From Adineta ricciae (lineage: Eukaryota; Rotifera; Eurotatoria; Adinetida; Adinetidae), in assembly GCA_905250025.1 (NCBI GenBank), contig CAJNOJ010000098.1:1-64000 (forward strand): DNA of 64,000 nt, read 5' to 3'. Positions 32,264 to 42,895 of this stretch are shown one piece after another (the first letter of the stretch is position 1; each line of letters opens with the position of its first letter). A program made the position numbers and the translations under genes. The notes beneath the pieces are model-generated. The model was not told the DNA's origin. It saw nothing but the letters and a program-made list of their open reading frames with translations, and did not search any database.

Positions 32264-32963
32264 TTGCATTGGTGCATATTGGCTTTGCCGAAAATTACAA
32301 GTTTGTTCGACAACGAGAACCGCAAGGTGCACATTGATCAAGCTACGCTATTTACAGCGCATGTCAAAATAGGTAAAAAGCATCACTGTATGGCGTTCAT
32401 AAGCGATTATATGGATCATAATTCAACATTTGTTTACGCGGCTCAACGGAGAATTGTTGAATTTCTAAAAGAAAACTATTCGCGCGTGAAAAAAATAAAC
32501 TACGTCAGGTATATGTGAGTTTTCTATTTATCATCGCTATCAGACTTCGTTTGCTTTTAGTGACGGTGCTGTTAGTCATTTTAAGAATAATAATACAATC
32601 AAGAATCTGATTTATCACAAAAAGGATTTCGGCCTGCAGACAGCCTGGACATTTTCTGCAGCAGGCCATGGCAAAAGTCAGTGCGACGGAATCGGTGCAA
32701 TGGTAAAAGCAACGGCAACACGCGCTGCTCTACAAGGTAGCTCAGGTGCTAATATTCAAACAGCTCTCGACTTTTGGAATTTTACTTTTGATGCAAATGA
32801 TCGATCTGAACTTAATGAGCCCAGTCCTATTGAAAGTTATTTTATACCAACAGAACGTGTTGATAAGTTATTCAAAGAAAAATTAGAAAAACGATGGAAA
32901 GACGATGCTAACAGCAAGTTTCTTAATCAAGAGTTAACGAAAATACTAAACCTTCCATTTTAG
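32264..32963 (+). pseudogene. Fragment of a transposase-like gene (SDGA / HGKxxCDG motif family)
   Basis: Two exons join in frame across a ~50-nt intron: ...KINYV|SDGAVSHFKN, with the donor at about 32510 and an acceptor GCTTTTAG near 32560. The spliced frame runs to the stop at 32963, about 215 aa. Conserved-looking motifs are SDGAVSHFKNNN, HKKDFGLQTAWTF, GHGKSQCDGIGAMVKATATR and a C-terminal KLFKEKLEKRW. The acidic SDG with downstream HGK...CDG resembles the catalytic core of uncharacterised animal transposon-derived proteins; that assignment is from memory and tentative. There is no upstream ATG in frame (the first codon available is TTG), so it is 5'-truncated. It starts 16 bp after the 370-bp inverted-repeat element. 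Confidence 0.5.
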
Positions 32964-35194
32964 TAAAATTGACTGGCATCCGAAAATATCATCAATTCAA
33001 TTCTCTGCCGGGTGGAAGGCTATCCTGTAGAACGGTATCCACATCATCGAAAGAGTTTTATTTCCGTTTTAAATCATAGTGTCTTTTATTAAACAGTTCT
33101 TTTAACCTACAGATAAAACGATCGTGTTTTGTTTCTTCGAAAGTTTTACGATTTCTCAGTGAAAAGTCATTGGAGAATATTAACCGTAAGATGATTAGAT
33201 GTCACTAACGTAAGACCATCAGTTTCCAATCTAACGACTGTTTTGAGCAATCTCTCAATTTTTTATCGCTTGCCATTTTCATATATCGAAATGCCCCGAG
33301 AAACTAAATATGTCATCTTGTAGAGCAAGTTCTGCTCTATCTTTTCCTATATGTCCGGTATTCTACGAATTCCAAAAAGTGCGGTTTTCTTTTACAAAAA
33401 TGTGCATGACTTTGTAGTGTTTTTAGATGCTATACGAGAAGATTTATGAGTTTGCATTTTTCTCAGGAGTATCCTGAGATCTGAAACAATATTACTTCAA
33501 ATACTACAAACAAAACTGGGCTATTGAGAGCACTTAAGCATTGGAAAATGTATGAAAAATTATAGCTGAGAAAAAAGTTTGCGAAAACTTGATAGCAAGA
33601 GATATACGAGGTTTTGCACGAAAAGTCGACCTTTCTAAGATATAGATGCTGCAATATTTTCTGAAATCTAAATTGGCGAAAATGATCGCCTCACCGAGTT
33701 CTACAAACCCTGAAATGCTCACGTTGTTAGGAGATACTTTTGTATAACATGGTAGGAACCCCATGGAAACACCCACGGAGACTAAATGTGCACAAATATC
33801 TTGATTAAAAGTAAAATTATTTGTACTTAGATGATGATACGTTGCATACTTTCAGTCCATTCGATTTATATGAGTGTACTTTGACTAAGTATTGTTAACC
33901 CCTTGCAAAAAGGCGGTATATATATACATACCATTTCAGATACATCTCAAAACCTAGCAACACTACAGACACAAGATCAGTTTGGAGTGACTTCTGATAG
34001 CCAAAATCCACTTCTCTTCAATGATCATCATCTCGTGCGAGTTTTCAATTACCGATACGTGCAGAGAACTTAAAGACAGGTACTCAAATCAAACGAAATC
34101 TACGTTCTCTTACAGTGTAATGTTAAGGGATGCTACGAATATATCATATCTCAGCGCACAGGCTATGATGTTGAATAATGCATAGCTAACTGATTTCAGT
34201 TTTGTCATCATTCGAAAAATAGATCTTAGAGCAAGGGTACAATAGCTGCCTATCATTAGACACCAAATGTACCAGTCCGAATCTGATTGAGAAAATTTGT
34301 CAAGCTGGTTATCCTCCGCTTTTTTACGGCCTCCAATTTGCTATCGTTTCAAGCAGTGTACAGATTTTACATGTAAGCAAGCCATAAACGAAAAACCCTG
34401 TTATCAGAGTAATATACAAACAAGTTCGAGAGTATGCTCCACTGCTTTTTCCCCGATAAAATGTTACAACAAATACTTCCCTGATATTTTCCTGTAGATC
34501 AACACTGAGAGTGAATGGAGCTGATCATAATCGACCAAATAGTTTCTTCTCAGACTACGCTGATCGAGGGAAATGATTAGTCTAACATCGCGATTTGGTG
34601 CGCTACTTTTTGACCATTCTCTCCTCACTGTGCCATTTCAGTCACTTCATTCTACATTGTTTCTTTCCAATGCACCACAGAATTCATAGATAACGGATAC
34701 ATACTATCCTCTCCAAAAACAAACTACAAACAAACATAAAAATCCATTATCAAGCTCTCAATACATTTAGGCTTTCGAATCAAGCATAAAACAGCTAGAT
34801 AATAATGAAACATCGCTCCCATTCAATGTACCACGGTCTGATTACCTTCCCTTTGCCAGAACTGACATGTAACATGCATAGGTGCTGTACTCCTGTCGAT
34901 TCAATTCTGCCGTATCTCCAATATACTCGAGCACTCTGCAGCAATCTTATCTTGTCAATCACACACTTTCAGAAACAAATTCCAATCCAAGAGAACCCCT
35001 CATAAACGCACCCTACCATGGCACCTCTTCCATCAAACACTCCTCTGTTACACCTTTCTAACTAAACCATTCACTTCCACTATTACACACATATTTTCCC
35101 ACCACGAAAAGCATTCTCGTTCAGGTCACATCAACTTCTCGGAACACAATCCATTTTTAATTCATTCACTTTCTCTCAATGTCACCCAAATCAC
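32964..35194. other. Gene-poor region
   Basis: About 2.2 kb with only short overlapping ORFs and no recognisable domains, splice-linked exons or terminal repeats. Confidence 0.4.
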
Positions 35195-35202
35195 ACACCG
35201 AA
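35195..35202. repeat. 8-bp target-site duplication, left copy (ACACCGAA)
   Basis: ACACCGAA directly precedes the left TIR of the 35203-36290 element and is repeated exactly at 36291-36298. Confidence 0.9.
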
Positions 35203-36290
35203 CAGGGTTACCAACTGTTCAGGTCTCGAATGGGGTATCAGAGAGAAGAAATGGGGTGCACGAGAGGTACAGCTTTCGTTCAAATAGGGTACACACGTGA
35301 GGTACAAAATTTCTTCAAAAATATATTAGATCTATCTGAAGAAGAAGTTCACAAAAAGAGTTATTATTACCGGAAAACCATTTTCTCTTCTCTCTCTGCA
35401 CGATATGTTGTGAGATGCTTGTTTTCAGACGAAAAAAGGTCATATAAACAAAATCGAAAAGCACAATAGTTTTTCGATTTTCTTCAAACCAGTTAAAATA
35501 GCGGCATGTAAATTTCTCAAATGTATGGAGTTTAATCGATTTATGATCGACTGTGACTTCTAGGACGTCGTGAGAAATGTTTATCAAGAAGACTAGTCAA
35601 TGACAAACGATGCTGCTTTATTCATAGTTCACTCATCAGATGATGGAATTCCCGTATTGTCGCAACTACGATAATAGTGCCAGAAAACCACGGTTTCGTT
35701 TTTAATTGTTTTGCTTTAATCAACAATCAATAGTACTTTCACTGTCAAAACCGTACACCGTTCACGATCTTGTAGTGAAAATCAATGAAAGTCATCAGCT
35801 TTAGCAACATATATATTTATAGTTTTATAATTAGTCTAATTACTGACTTGCAGAAGAATCATCGACTCTTTTTTAACTGCTGAGAGAGAATAGTTTAATA
35901 CGGTCAGTTTGTTTAACTAAAGCGACATGATCGGTTAATTGTTACCACCTTGTTGAAAGAGTTCCAGAAAATTGTCGATCCTGGAAATAACTCGCGAAAT
36001 CATCTCTTTAAGAATTCAACCAAATTCCACGATAAATTTGTGAACTGTTAGGCGATTTTGACGACGTGGTTTTACATTTCTCTTCTCCGCGAAATTCAGG
36101 ATAGAAGTTGTAGCAAAAAATCTGTTCTAGTTTTTAATAAAAAGATGCTGTACGTATTGTTTATAAGAGTGTATAGAAGAATGTCGAAATGGGGTACAAA
36201 ATGCGTACCCCAAAGGTACAAATTTTCTTGGGGTGCAAAATAGCGAAATGGGGTGCTGTACCCCCAAATGGGGTACAGTTGGTAACCCTG
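35203..36290. mobile_element. Non-autonomous hAT-type transposon with GGGGTAC subterminal motifs
   Basis: Exact 16-bp TIRs: CAGGGTTACCAACTGT at 35203-35218 and its reverse complement at 36275-36290, flanked by the 8-bp duplication ACACCGAA. The CAGGG start and 8-bp duplication are typical of hAT. Both ends carry repeated GGGGTAC, GGGGTGC and GAGGTAC motifs within ~110 bp of the TIR, likely transposase-binding repeats. The 1,088-bp body encodes no transposase; the ORFs of 61-96 aa are incidental. Perfect TIRs and target duplication suggest recent movement. The right end lies about 100 bp from the last exon of the F-box/LRR gene. Confidence 0.9.
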
Positions 36291-36298
36291 ACACCGAA
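36291..36298. repeat. 8-bp target-site duplication, right copy (ACACCGAA)
   Basis: Exact partner of 35195-35202. Confidence 0.9.
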
Positions 36299-36395
36299 TG
36301 ATATCCACGAAGTACTCAAACGAAAAACATCGTTTCTACGAAAAGAGCCACCAGATCAACTATCACTTGTTCTCCCATTCCATTCAGCGCAAGAT

Positions 36396-38078
36396 CTACA
36401 CCATATTGACGCTCTAAGAATTAGATAAATGAGATATTCCAAATTTTGTTCCAGCAAAGCATCAGTCTTACTACATTTCTACGCAACGCATCCGCAATGA
36501 GTTGCGCTCCTTCATCACCGATTTCGTTCCAATCGAGGCTTAGTGTGGTGAGTATCTATAAGCGTGATAGAGACTGAGTTCTTCACCTTCCGTGAAATGA
36601 GATCAATATTACCGTGTTCGTTCGCATCGAATCCGCAATGTGTTCTGCTCCTTTCTCACCGATTCCGTTCCAATAGAGGCTTAGTGTAGTGAGTGTCTGC
36701 AGGAGTGATAGAGACTGAGTTCTTCACCTTCCATGAAAAGGGATCAATATTACCGTGTTCGTTCGCAACGCATCCGCAAGGTGTTGTGCTCCTTCAGCAC
36801 CGATACTGTTGCTATGGAGGTTTAGTGTGGTGAGTGTCTGCAGGTGTGATAGAGACTGAGTTCTTCACCTTCTGTGAAATGAGATCAATATTACCGTGTT
36901 CGTTCGCAACGCATCCGCAATGTGTTCTGCTCCTTCAGCACCGATTCTGTTGCCATTTAGGTATAGTGTGGTGAGTGTCTGTAAGTGTGATAGAGATTGA
37001 GTTCTTCACCTTCTGTGAAATGAGATCAATATTACCGTGTTCGTTCGCAACGCATCCGCAAGGTGTTGTGCTCCTTCAGCACCGATTCCGTTCCAACTGA
37101 GGTCTAGTGTGGTGAGTGTCTGCAGGTGTGATAGAGACTGAGTTCTTCACCTTCCATGAAATCAGAACAATATTACCGTGTTCGTTCGCAACGCATCCGC
37201 AAGGTGTTGTGCTCCTTCAGCACCGATTCTGTTTGAATTGAGGTTTAGTGTGGTGAGTGTCTACATGAAAGCAATATATTATGAGCAGGACAAGTAGCAA
37301 AGAGAACCTTTGATGACTCTGTTGAATGTATATGTGTGAAATGAAATAGTGATGCTTGGGGATGATTTTTAGGGAGCGGTTGGGTCTAGATGTTAGTTTT
37401 TTTGTGTGGATGATGATGTTAGTTGTGGCGCAGGAAAGACTGCGTTCAGAGAAGATGTGCTGTGTTGGCAATATGGAGAGAAGATTACCATGAGCTGATC
37501 GATTGGAAACAGTAAGATATAATTATTAATAGTTATGGAATGTAGCGAGATATCTCTTTTGAGGGCGGCCTCCAATGAAATTGACATCCTACTCTTGTGA
37601 TATGTGGGAGTTGGATTAGGTGTGGATCATAGTGAGAATGAATATAGACGTAGGTCCAGAAATTGTGGATGTTAGTTTGCTGCATTTGAAAAGTGTCATC
37701 AAAAGTGATAGTTGATGCACTTCTGGATCCAATAGTTCAACAGACATATCAGAAAGGCGAGATAGTGGAGGAATGCTTGATTTTATATGAATTCGCACTG
37801 TGATTGTCCTATTCGATCAAATTGTTCGTGGATTATGAGATTACTCTACCTCTTCCTATGAGGAAATTTACGGCATGAAATATCATTAGGTTTATGTGTA
37901 GCACAGCCGACGAGAGTGTTAAGTTGGCAAGTGAACTTACTCGATATCGCTCATAGGTGTTCAGGATCTTGTTGAGCCGTCGGGAAATATTTTGCATTGA
38001 ACAAAATAGCGTCTGCTCATTTTGATGATCCATAATTCGATAAACAAGTTCGACGGGTAATGTGGAAAATGTGTGCAT
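36396..38078 (-). CDS. F-box / leucine-rich-repeat protein (ribonuclease-inhibitor-type LRRs)
   Basis: The first exon, 37941-38078 (46 aa), is an F-box: FSTLPVELVYRIMDHQNEQ then FCSMQNISRRLNKILNTYER. Six LRR exons of 84 nt (28 aa) follow at 37177, 37036, 36895, 36754, 36613 and 36472, each of the form TLTTLDLSWNGIGAEGAQHL with ADALRTNT at the end, separated by 57-nt introns. The last exon would end in SVNMV at about 36396. F-box proteins bind SKP1 and recruit substrates to SCF ligases; the LRR arc would be the substrate receptor. The middle part (37261-37855) has stop-separated ORFs in several frames, for example SIPPLSRLSDMSVELLDPE and LHSITINNYILLFPIDQLM. Either several small exons are hidden there or the gene is decaying. 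F-box/LRR proteins with these repeats are common in bdelloids. Confidence 0.6.
36472..37260 (-). repeat. Tandem array of six 141-bp LRR exon-intron modules
   Basis: Exons of 84 nt start at 36472, 36613, 36754, 36895, 37036 and 37177, an exact 141-bp period. Each unit is one LRR exon plus a 57-nt intron, and the introns are nearly as similar to each other as the exons (they begin GTAATATTGATCTCATTTCA and end in CTGCAG). The array therefore grew by duplicating DNA modules. Phase 0 on both sides lets each copy insert without shifting the frame. Confidence 0.9.
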
Positions 38079-39985
38079 GTCGTATTTCAAATGTGCAGCA
38101 GACCGTACCGTAGAGACGTGAAGCGATGAAAACTGTTTGACTTTGTTCGTTATGAATAGTAACTCATGGTGGTGATGTATTTATATATATTTTTGACGAA
38201 AACAAATGACGTGTAATCATTTCAACAGTTACGAATTGTTGGCGTGCGCAGAAAGATGGCGTTAGAATACACATGCTCATTGAATTCTGTTTTGACATTT
38301 AAAATAGAAGTTTTAAGAATTAAAAGTAGGAAATCTTTTATGCCTTTGACTCCTTTGCAAGCCGATTCGATTTTCTTCAAAAGAAATTGACACCTCTAAA
38401 TTAATCTTTTTAGCTAAAAAGTATAGTGGAAGATAATAAACTCTACAGCGTATACATTATAGATTTATTTTGATTATGTAAATTTTGTTTTCAAGAACGC
38501 TAAATACTAACCAGTCAGTTTTCACTGATTGATTTGCACTATTTGACTTTTTTCAGTAAAAAAAACACATGACTGTATAAGTTTCACGATATAGTTTGCT
38601 GAGAGCTTCATGCAGCATCTCTCAGTGTGTTCGTTTCATTCTTCCCAAGTCTTATTCGATGATAGATAAAAGAAAGAAGAAAAAATGATCGTTTGTCAAC
38701 CTGAAAAACTAGTCACATGATCTTTTATTTCTTTTTGAAGTCACAAAATATAAAATTGAGCTATATGGTTTACCGCAGGGGTGACGTTAACTTGAACACT
38801 AAAAGTTAAGTTAAATTGCCACTCCTAACATATATATCTGTTTTTTGTGTTGAAGAGTGAGTTAGAACACTCAGCAGCATCTTTTACATAAATAGAATGC
38901 CAACTCCCTCACTGAGGTGCTCTAACAATTTGTTGTGAATTCATTTTGATGAATTAATTACCCCATGTCTTTTTAGTAAATAAGAAAACGTGGAAAAACT
39001 TCGAAAACAAGGCGTTTAGCTTATTGGAAAAGCTAAGCCGCTTTTCAATATGCCCAACAGATGGCTTTAAAGACAGTCATCAAATCTACAAGAACGCTGT
39101 AATATCTTACTTTAAAACACTCGTAGTTCTGTTAACAGGTAACTACCGATTAGTTTCTTACAATACAATAACCATGTCATACATATGCGAGCATTTACAA
39201 CGAAGAGCAAAAATAGTACCCGATTTATTATTTGGCTGTGGAGGATAGTGTTTTATGTAATGTGTGGTATATGTTATATCGATCCATTGTATTTTATTCT
39301 GTGCTTTCTGCAATAAATTATGAAACGAATGGAACTACATGGCTCTAGTGCTTCAGCATCGTTTTTTTTTTACTGAAATACATATTGCTCATATAATTTA
39401 TCTGAAGATCTATTTTATTGCTTAATTGATGCGCATTCATATTCTCTCTTATTAGAATTATTTTCCACGATTTGGTTCCGCTGATAACAACAAGTAACGC
39501 TCGTCATTAGACTCGCTCAGCTCTTTGTCGTAGAAATCTTGATTTCAGATGTCATAGTTTTAATGCATTATTGAGTGTATGTGACAACAGCTACGTTACT
39601 TCAGAGTTCGTTTATGAAGATCAATAATTAACTATTAGATCACAAGAGACTGACGAGAATATTTCATTTACCATACTTATACACTTGACTATATCCGATA
39701 TCATATGGTTATACATGTTTTTTTCTTAGAATGGGTACCCTTTGTTTCAAATTTTTTTTTTGTAACTCTCAAAAAAACCCTTTGGTCAATTTTTAGAAAA
39801 GAAATTTTTATAAAAAATTCGAAGAACGAACATCCGATTCGACGTCTCCGCAATGAAGTACCTCTGAAAATATCTTTCTCGAAAAATCGATTTTCGATGT
39901 TTTTTTTACCCTGCGGACATACAAGCAAGCAAGTAGACAATTTATGTTTGTAAGACTCTTCTCTACGAGAAGGAGAATATACGCT
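38079..39985. other. Gene-poor region with one exon-like block
   Basis: No recognised gene. An exon-like frame follows an acceptor TTTTTAG near 38980 and encodes KTWKNFENKAFSLLEKLSRF onward to a stop at 39248, without ATG or known family. Complementary ORFs at about 39700-39950 are A/T-run artefacts. Confidence 0.3.
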
Positions 39986-40293
39986 CTAACCCTTTCTTTC
40001 GGAAAAGGGAATATAGGTTGATGGTACCATCAGATTGCCGATTACTGTTATATTGTCAGCATACATATGATAACATGTTTCCTGTTGATATCCCAAAATA
40101 TTGACGGAGCCGCGTTCAATAAATAGTGATGGAGATTCAAGTGTACGAGAAATACTCTTCGTAATATCATAACTGCGGCGTATACGTTTAGAACCAAATC
40201 TTTTCATATCAATGTCCGCCGAATTAGTTGGATAGGCTTCAAGTCGAATATTAATAATACTAAGTACATCACTGGAAATAAATATGTTCTCCT
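39986..40293 (-). CDS. Possible partial gene or last exon, unknown family
   Basis: About 100 codons are open from an acceptor-like TTATTTTAG at about 40293 to the stop at 39986. It reads ENIFISSDVLSIINIRLEAY, then RSYDITKSISRTLESPSLF and QQETCYHMYADNITVIGNLM. Amino-acid use is protein-like, better than neighbouring spurious ORFs. No upstream exon could be linked, so it may be a gene remnant. I do not recognise the family. Confidence 0.3.
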
Positions 40294-40863
40294 AAAATAA
40301 GAAGAATTAGAAAAATTTAAATATACATCTTCAACGAAGTTAAGGCCTAGATCTTATAGAGAAATAGCCGTGGAAAATAGATCGTAAGAACTTCCTTTGC
40401 AATAAAATCGATTGAAGTCATGCAAAATATCTTGGACACCGATTCGACTTTTTCTTGAGCCGATTTGTTCAATATGTGTTCTAACCGAGCTTAAACTGGT
40501 TCCGGTCATAAAACTTTTCACCCTCACCCATACCCTTTCGGTATGATTTTTGGAAGACTATATCAGAGGTTGTCAGATGTATCTATGTCCTCTCCTCCAC
40601 TAGCGTTTGGAATCTCTATAGCTGAGATATTTTAGTATTTCGTGAACAATATGGTCAATGGAAGTTATCGGCAATGACATCTTTCATGAATATGGTTCGA
40701 GGAATTATGCCGTTTGTCACAATTCTAACTGTGAAGGGAATTCTAACTATTACATTTGTTAGCTATGATCCCGTCATTTCTTTAAGCATCATCGAAAGTT
40801 TTCGTGATGAGACAATGCAGAGACTACATCAAATGATTGCAAGCTGACAATATCAAGCGTATT
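40294..40863. other. Intergenic region
   Basis: Nothing recognised. It lies downstream of the 7TM receptor gene (minus strand). Confidence 0.35.
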
Positions 40864-42693
40864 TTATTCTGACGAACGAAAATATAAACGTCTTCGTAGA
40901 ATAATGCGATAACGAGTGAGCGACTTGTTGAATTGTTTCTTATAAAATTTCGATGGTAATACGAATATAACGAAAGTTAACATCGGAGGAATAAGTGATA
41001 TGAAATACCCGACGAGAAATACCCACATATCATCGATGGATTCCATGCATCGCGATACGTAGGAAATGATCAAACGTGGGAGTGCGAGAACAATTAATGC
41101 AATTGGAGCAATTAGTAGATGCTGATGTTGATGAATTTGTTCTCGAAAAAGATGGAGAAAGCGTTTACGAGTTTGCGTACTGGCCTGTAGATAGGACTTT
41201 TTGATGATCAGAATGGCAACAGAAACAAAGTTTATCACAAATGGTACGAAAAAATTGCATGTATTCATAAAATGATCAAATGTTTGCAGTCTCGATGGGT
41301 AAGTAGTAATACACCAAATGCGTTTCTCGCCACTTTCATTGTCTTCCTCGTCAATTAAACGTCGATGTATAGGATCATGTATCGTTGTACCAATATTAAA
41401 TATCAAAAGAATGATAATAATTATCTTAGCGGTTTGTGTACTTTTATGTTTAATAAAACGAACACCCTGTATTGCAGTCACTGCCCGCTCACAGGCCACA
41501 CATGCAGCAAGCCATTGATCCATATTGAGACAAATGCGAAGAACAAAATCCAGAGTTATGCATTGAATTTGCAAGAACGACCGATTGGATATTGAATTGA
41601 CCTGCGCAAGGTAAAGTATGAAGAATTTACATCCTAGCACAGATATTAGGAGTAAAGTCGTAATCGAAGAACACAAGAGATACAAACCACAACCAACCTC
41701 ACGTACAGCTTTGCTTTGGAATGTGATTAACGAAAGAATACCGTCGATAAATCCGATGATAGTGAACATGATGATCAGAATTAAACTCAATTGGACACTA
41801 GTTGATTGCTGCAGAATGCTGACGTCTGGTCGAATATGATATCCTATAATGGCATCTAATGACAAACCAAACCCACGTGCACTGAATTGACATCGATATC
41901 CGTAGAAACAGGATGGACAGATGCAAGTTGAATGCCGTGGACAACCTTGAAATTCTTGAAAACAACGACCTTCGTTTTCACAAACGCTTTCACCAGCACA
42001 ATCAAATTTCATTTGATAATCGAATTCGAAACAATTGGCCAAACGTTTATCGTTATAATCGTAGCACAGACAAAAATGAACATCATCGTAAAAACACGAT
42101 CGTTCTGATTGGCATGCCAGGTGATAAGATTTGATCCGACGGAGTAGATGCCATTGACTGAAGCTTTTATTGAATATTTCACTGACATGTGGACAATAAT
42201 TTGATGAATTGATCATTCGAGTTAACATTGTCGATTGTCGGTAGTTGCTTTGAACAAGAGCTAGATAGTAAAGTTTCTCTGGAAAAAATTCAATGAAAAC
42301 GATATGAAATGGTTGCGACCAACGAATAGAAATTGAATCTCGTTGAGAGTGAATTATTTTCGAAGTAGTTGCTGTCACCGGTGTGTTATTCTTGATAATT
42401 TCGATGAAATGTATAAGTATCGATTTCGTTAACACAATATTTTCAGCAAATGACAAAACAAATTGACTATCTTCGGTCTCACAACGCTCGCCGCTAAAAC
42501 CTTGCTTGCAGATGCATCGAAACTTTCGATCCGACATCATATAGTCATCTGTAGGGACGCACTGGCCTTGATGTTGGCACATGGAATTCTTCTCGGTCGT
42601 TTGACATACGGTGTTAATAAGACATCGAGGACCAAATTTATTCACGTCGCAAACACATATTGATTGATTGTGAGCCGATGTACCGATACACAT
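40864..42693 (-). CDS. 7TM receptor, C-terminal part with EGF repeats
   Basis: Open frame of 609 aa starting inside an EGF-like repeat (CIGTSAHNQSICVCDVNKFG). Further EGF modules follow (FRCICKQGFSGERC; CENEGRCFQEFQGCPRHSTC), then a linker and seven hydrophobic segments from about residue 300: SLILIIMFTIIGFIDGI, YLLCSSITTLLLISVLG, CNFFVPFVINFVSVAIL, LIAPIALIVLALP and FLVGYFISLIPPMLTFVIF among them. The tail is short and basic. It looks like the rhodopsin-type 7TM module seen in the large bdelloid family of LDLa/EGF receptors. The ATG is probably not the true start: the preceding bases (AGT AAT CGG GAA CC|ATG) continue the EGF if one base is added, so it is the 3' half of the gene whose 5' half lies at 42896-44140. 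Confidence 0.7.
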   Translation of the reverse strand: MCIGTSAHNQSICVCDVNKFGPRCLINTVCQTTEKNSMCQHQGQCVPTDDYMMSDRKFRCICKQGFSGERCETEDSQFVLSFAENIVLTKSILIHFIEIIKNNTPVTATTSKIIHSQRDSISIRWSQPFHIVFIEFFPEKLYYLALVQSNYRQSTMLTRMINSSNYCPHVSEIFNKSFSQWHLLRRIKSYHLACQSERSCFYDDVHFCLCYDYNDKRLANCFEFDYQMKFDCAGESVCENEGRCFQEFQGCPRHSTCICPSCFYGYRCQFSARGFGLSLDAIIGYHIRPDVSILQQSTSVQLSLILIIMFTIIGFIDGILSLITFQSKAVREVGCGLYLLCSSITTLLLISVLGCKFFILYLAQVNSISNRSFLQIQCITLDFVLRICLNMDQWLAACVACERAVTAIQGVRFIKHKSTQTAKIIIIILLIFNIGTTIHDPIHRRLIDEEDNESGEKRIWCITTYPSRLQTFDHFMNTCNFFVPFVINFVSVAILIIKKSYLQASTQTRKRFLHLFREQIHQHQHLLIAPIALIVLALPRLIISYVSRCMESIDDMWVFLVGYFISLIPPMLTFVIFVLPSKFYKKQFNKSLTRYRIILRRRLYFRSSE

Positions 42694-42895
42694 GGTTCCC
42701 GATTACTTTTGAAAGTGGTGGGGGCTAAATTTTGCCAGAAAGTCTTTCTGTCAATATTTGATAATAATAACGATAGGCTCTTATTTCAAATGATAATATC
42801 TAAGTGAAGCTTCATTTAAAAAAAAAGAAAAACTACAAATGAATACGTCAATGGCAATATGAAAACTAATGTGTAACAGAAAGTAAAAAGAAAGT

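Noticed and set aside
36472..37260. Regularly spaced repeats as a CRISPR-like array
   Set aside because: The 141-bp period is an 84-nt LRR exon plus a 57-nt intron with proper GT-AG ends; there are no short palindromic repeats or unique spacers.
39701..39953. Complementary ORFs of 79 and 82 aa
   Set aside because: They mirror each other across A/T runs, have no splice context, and their composition is dominated by Phe/Lys from poly-A/T.
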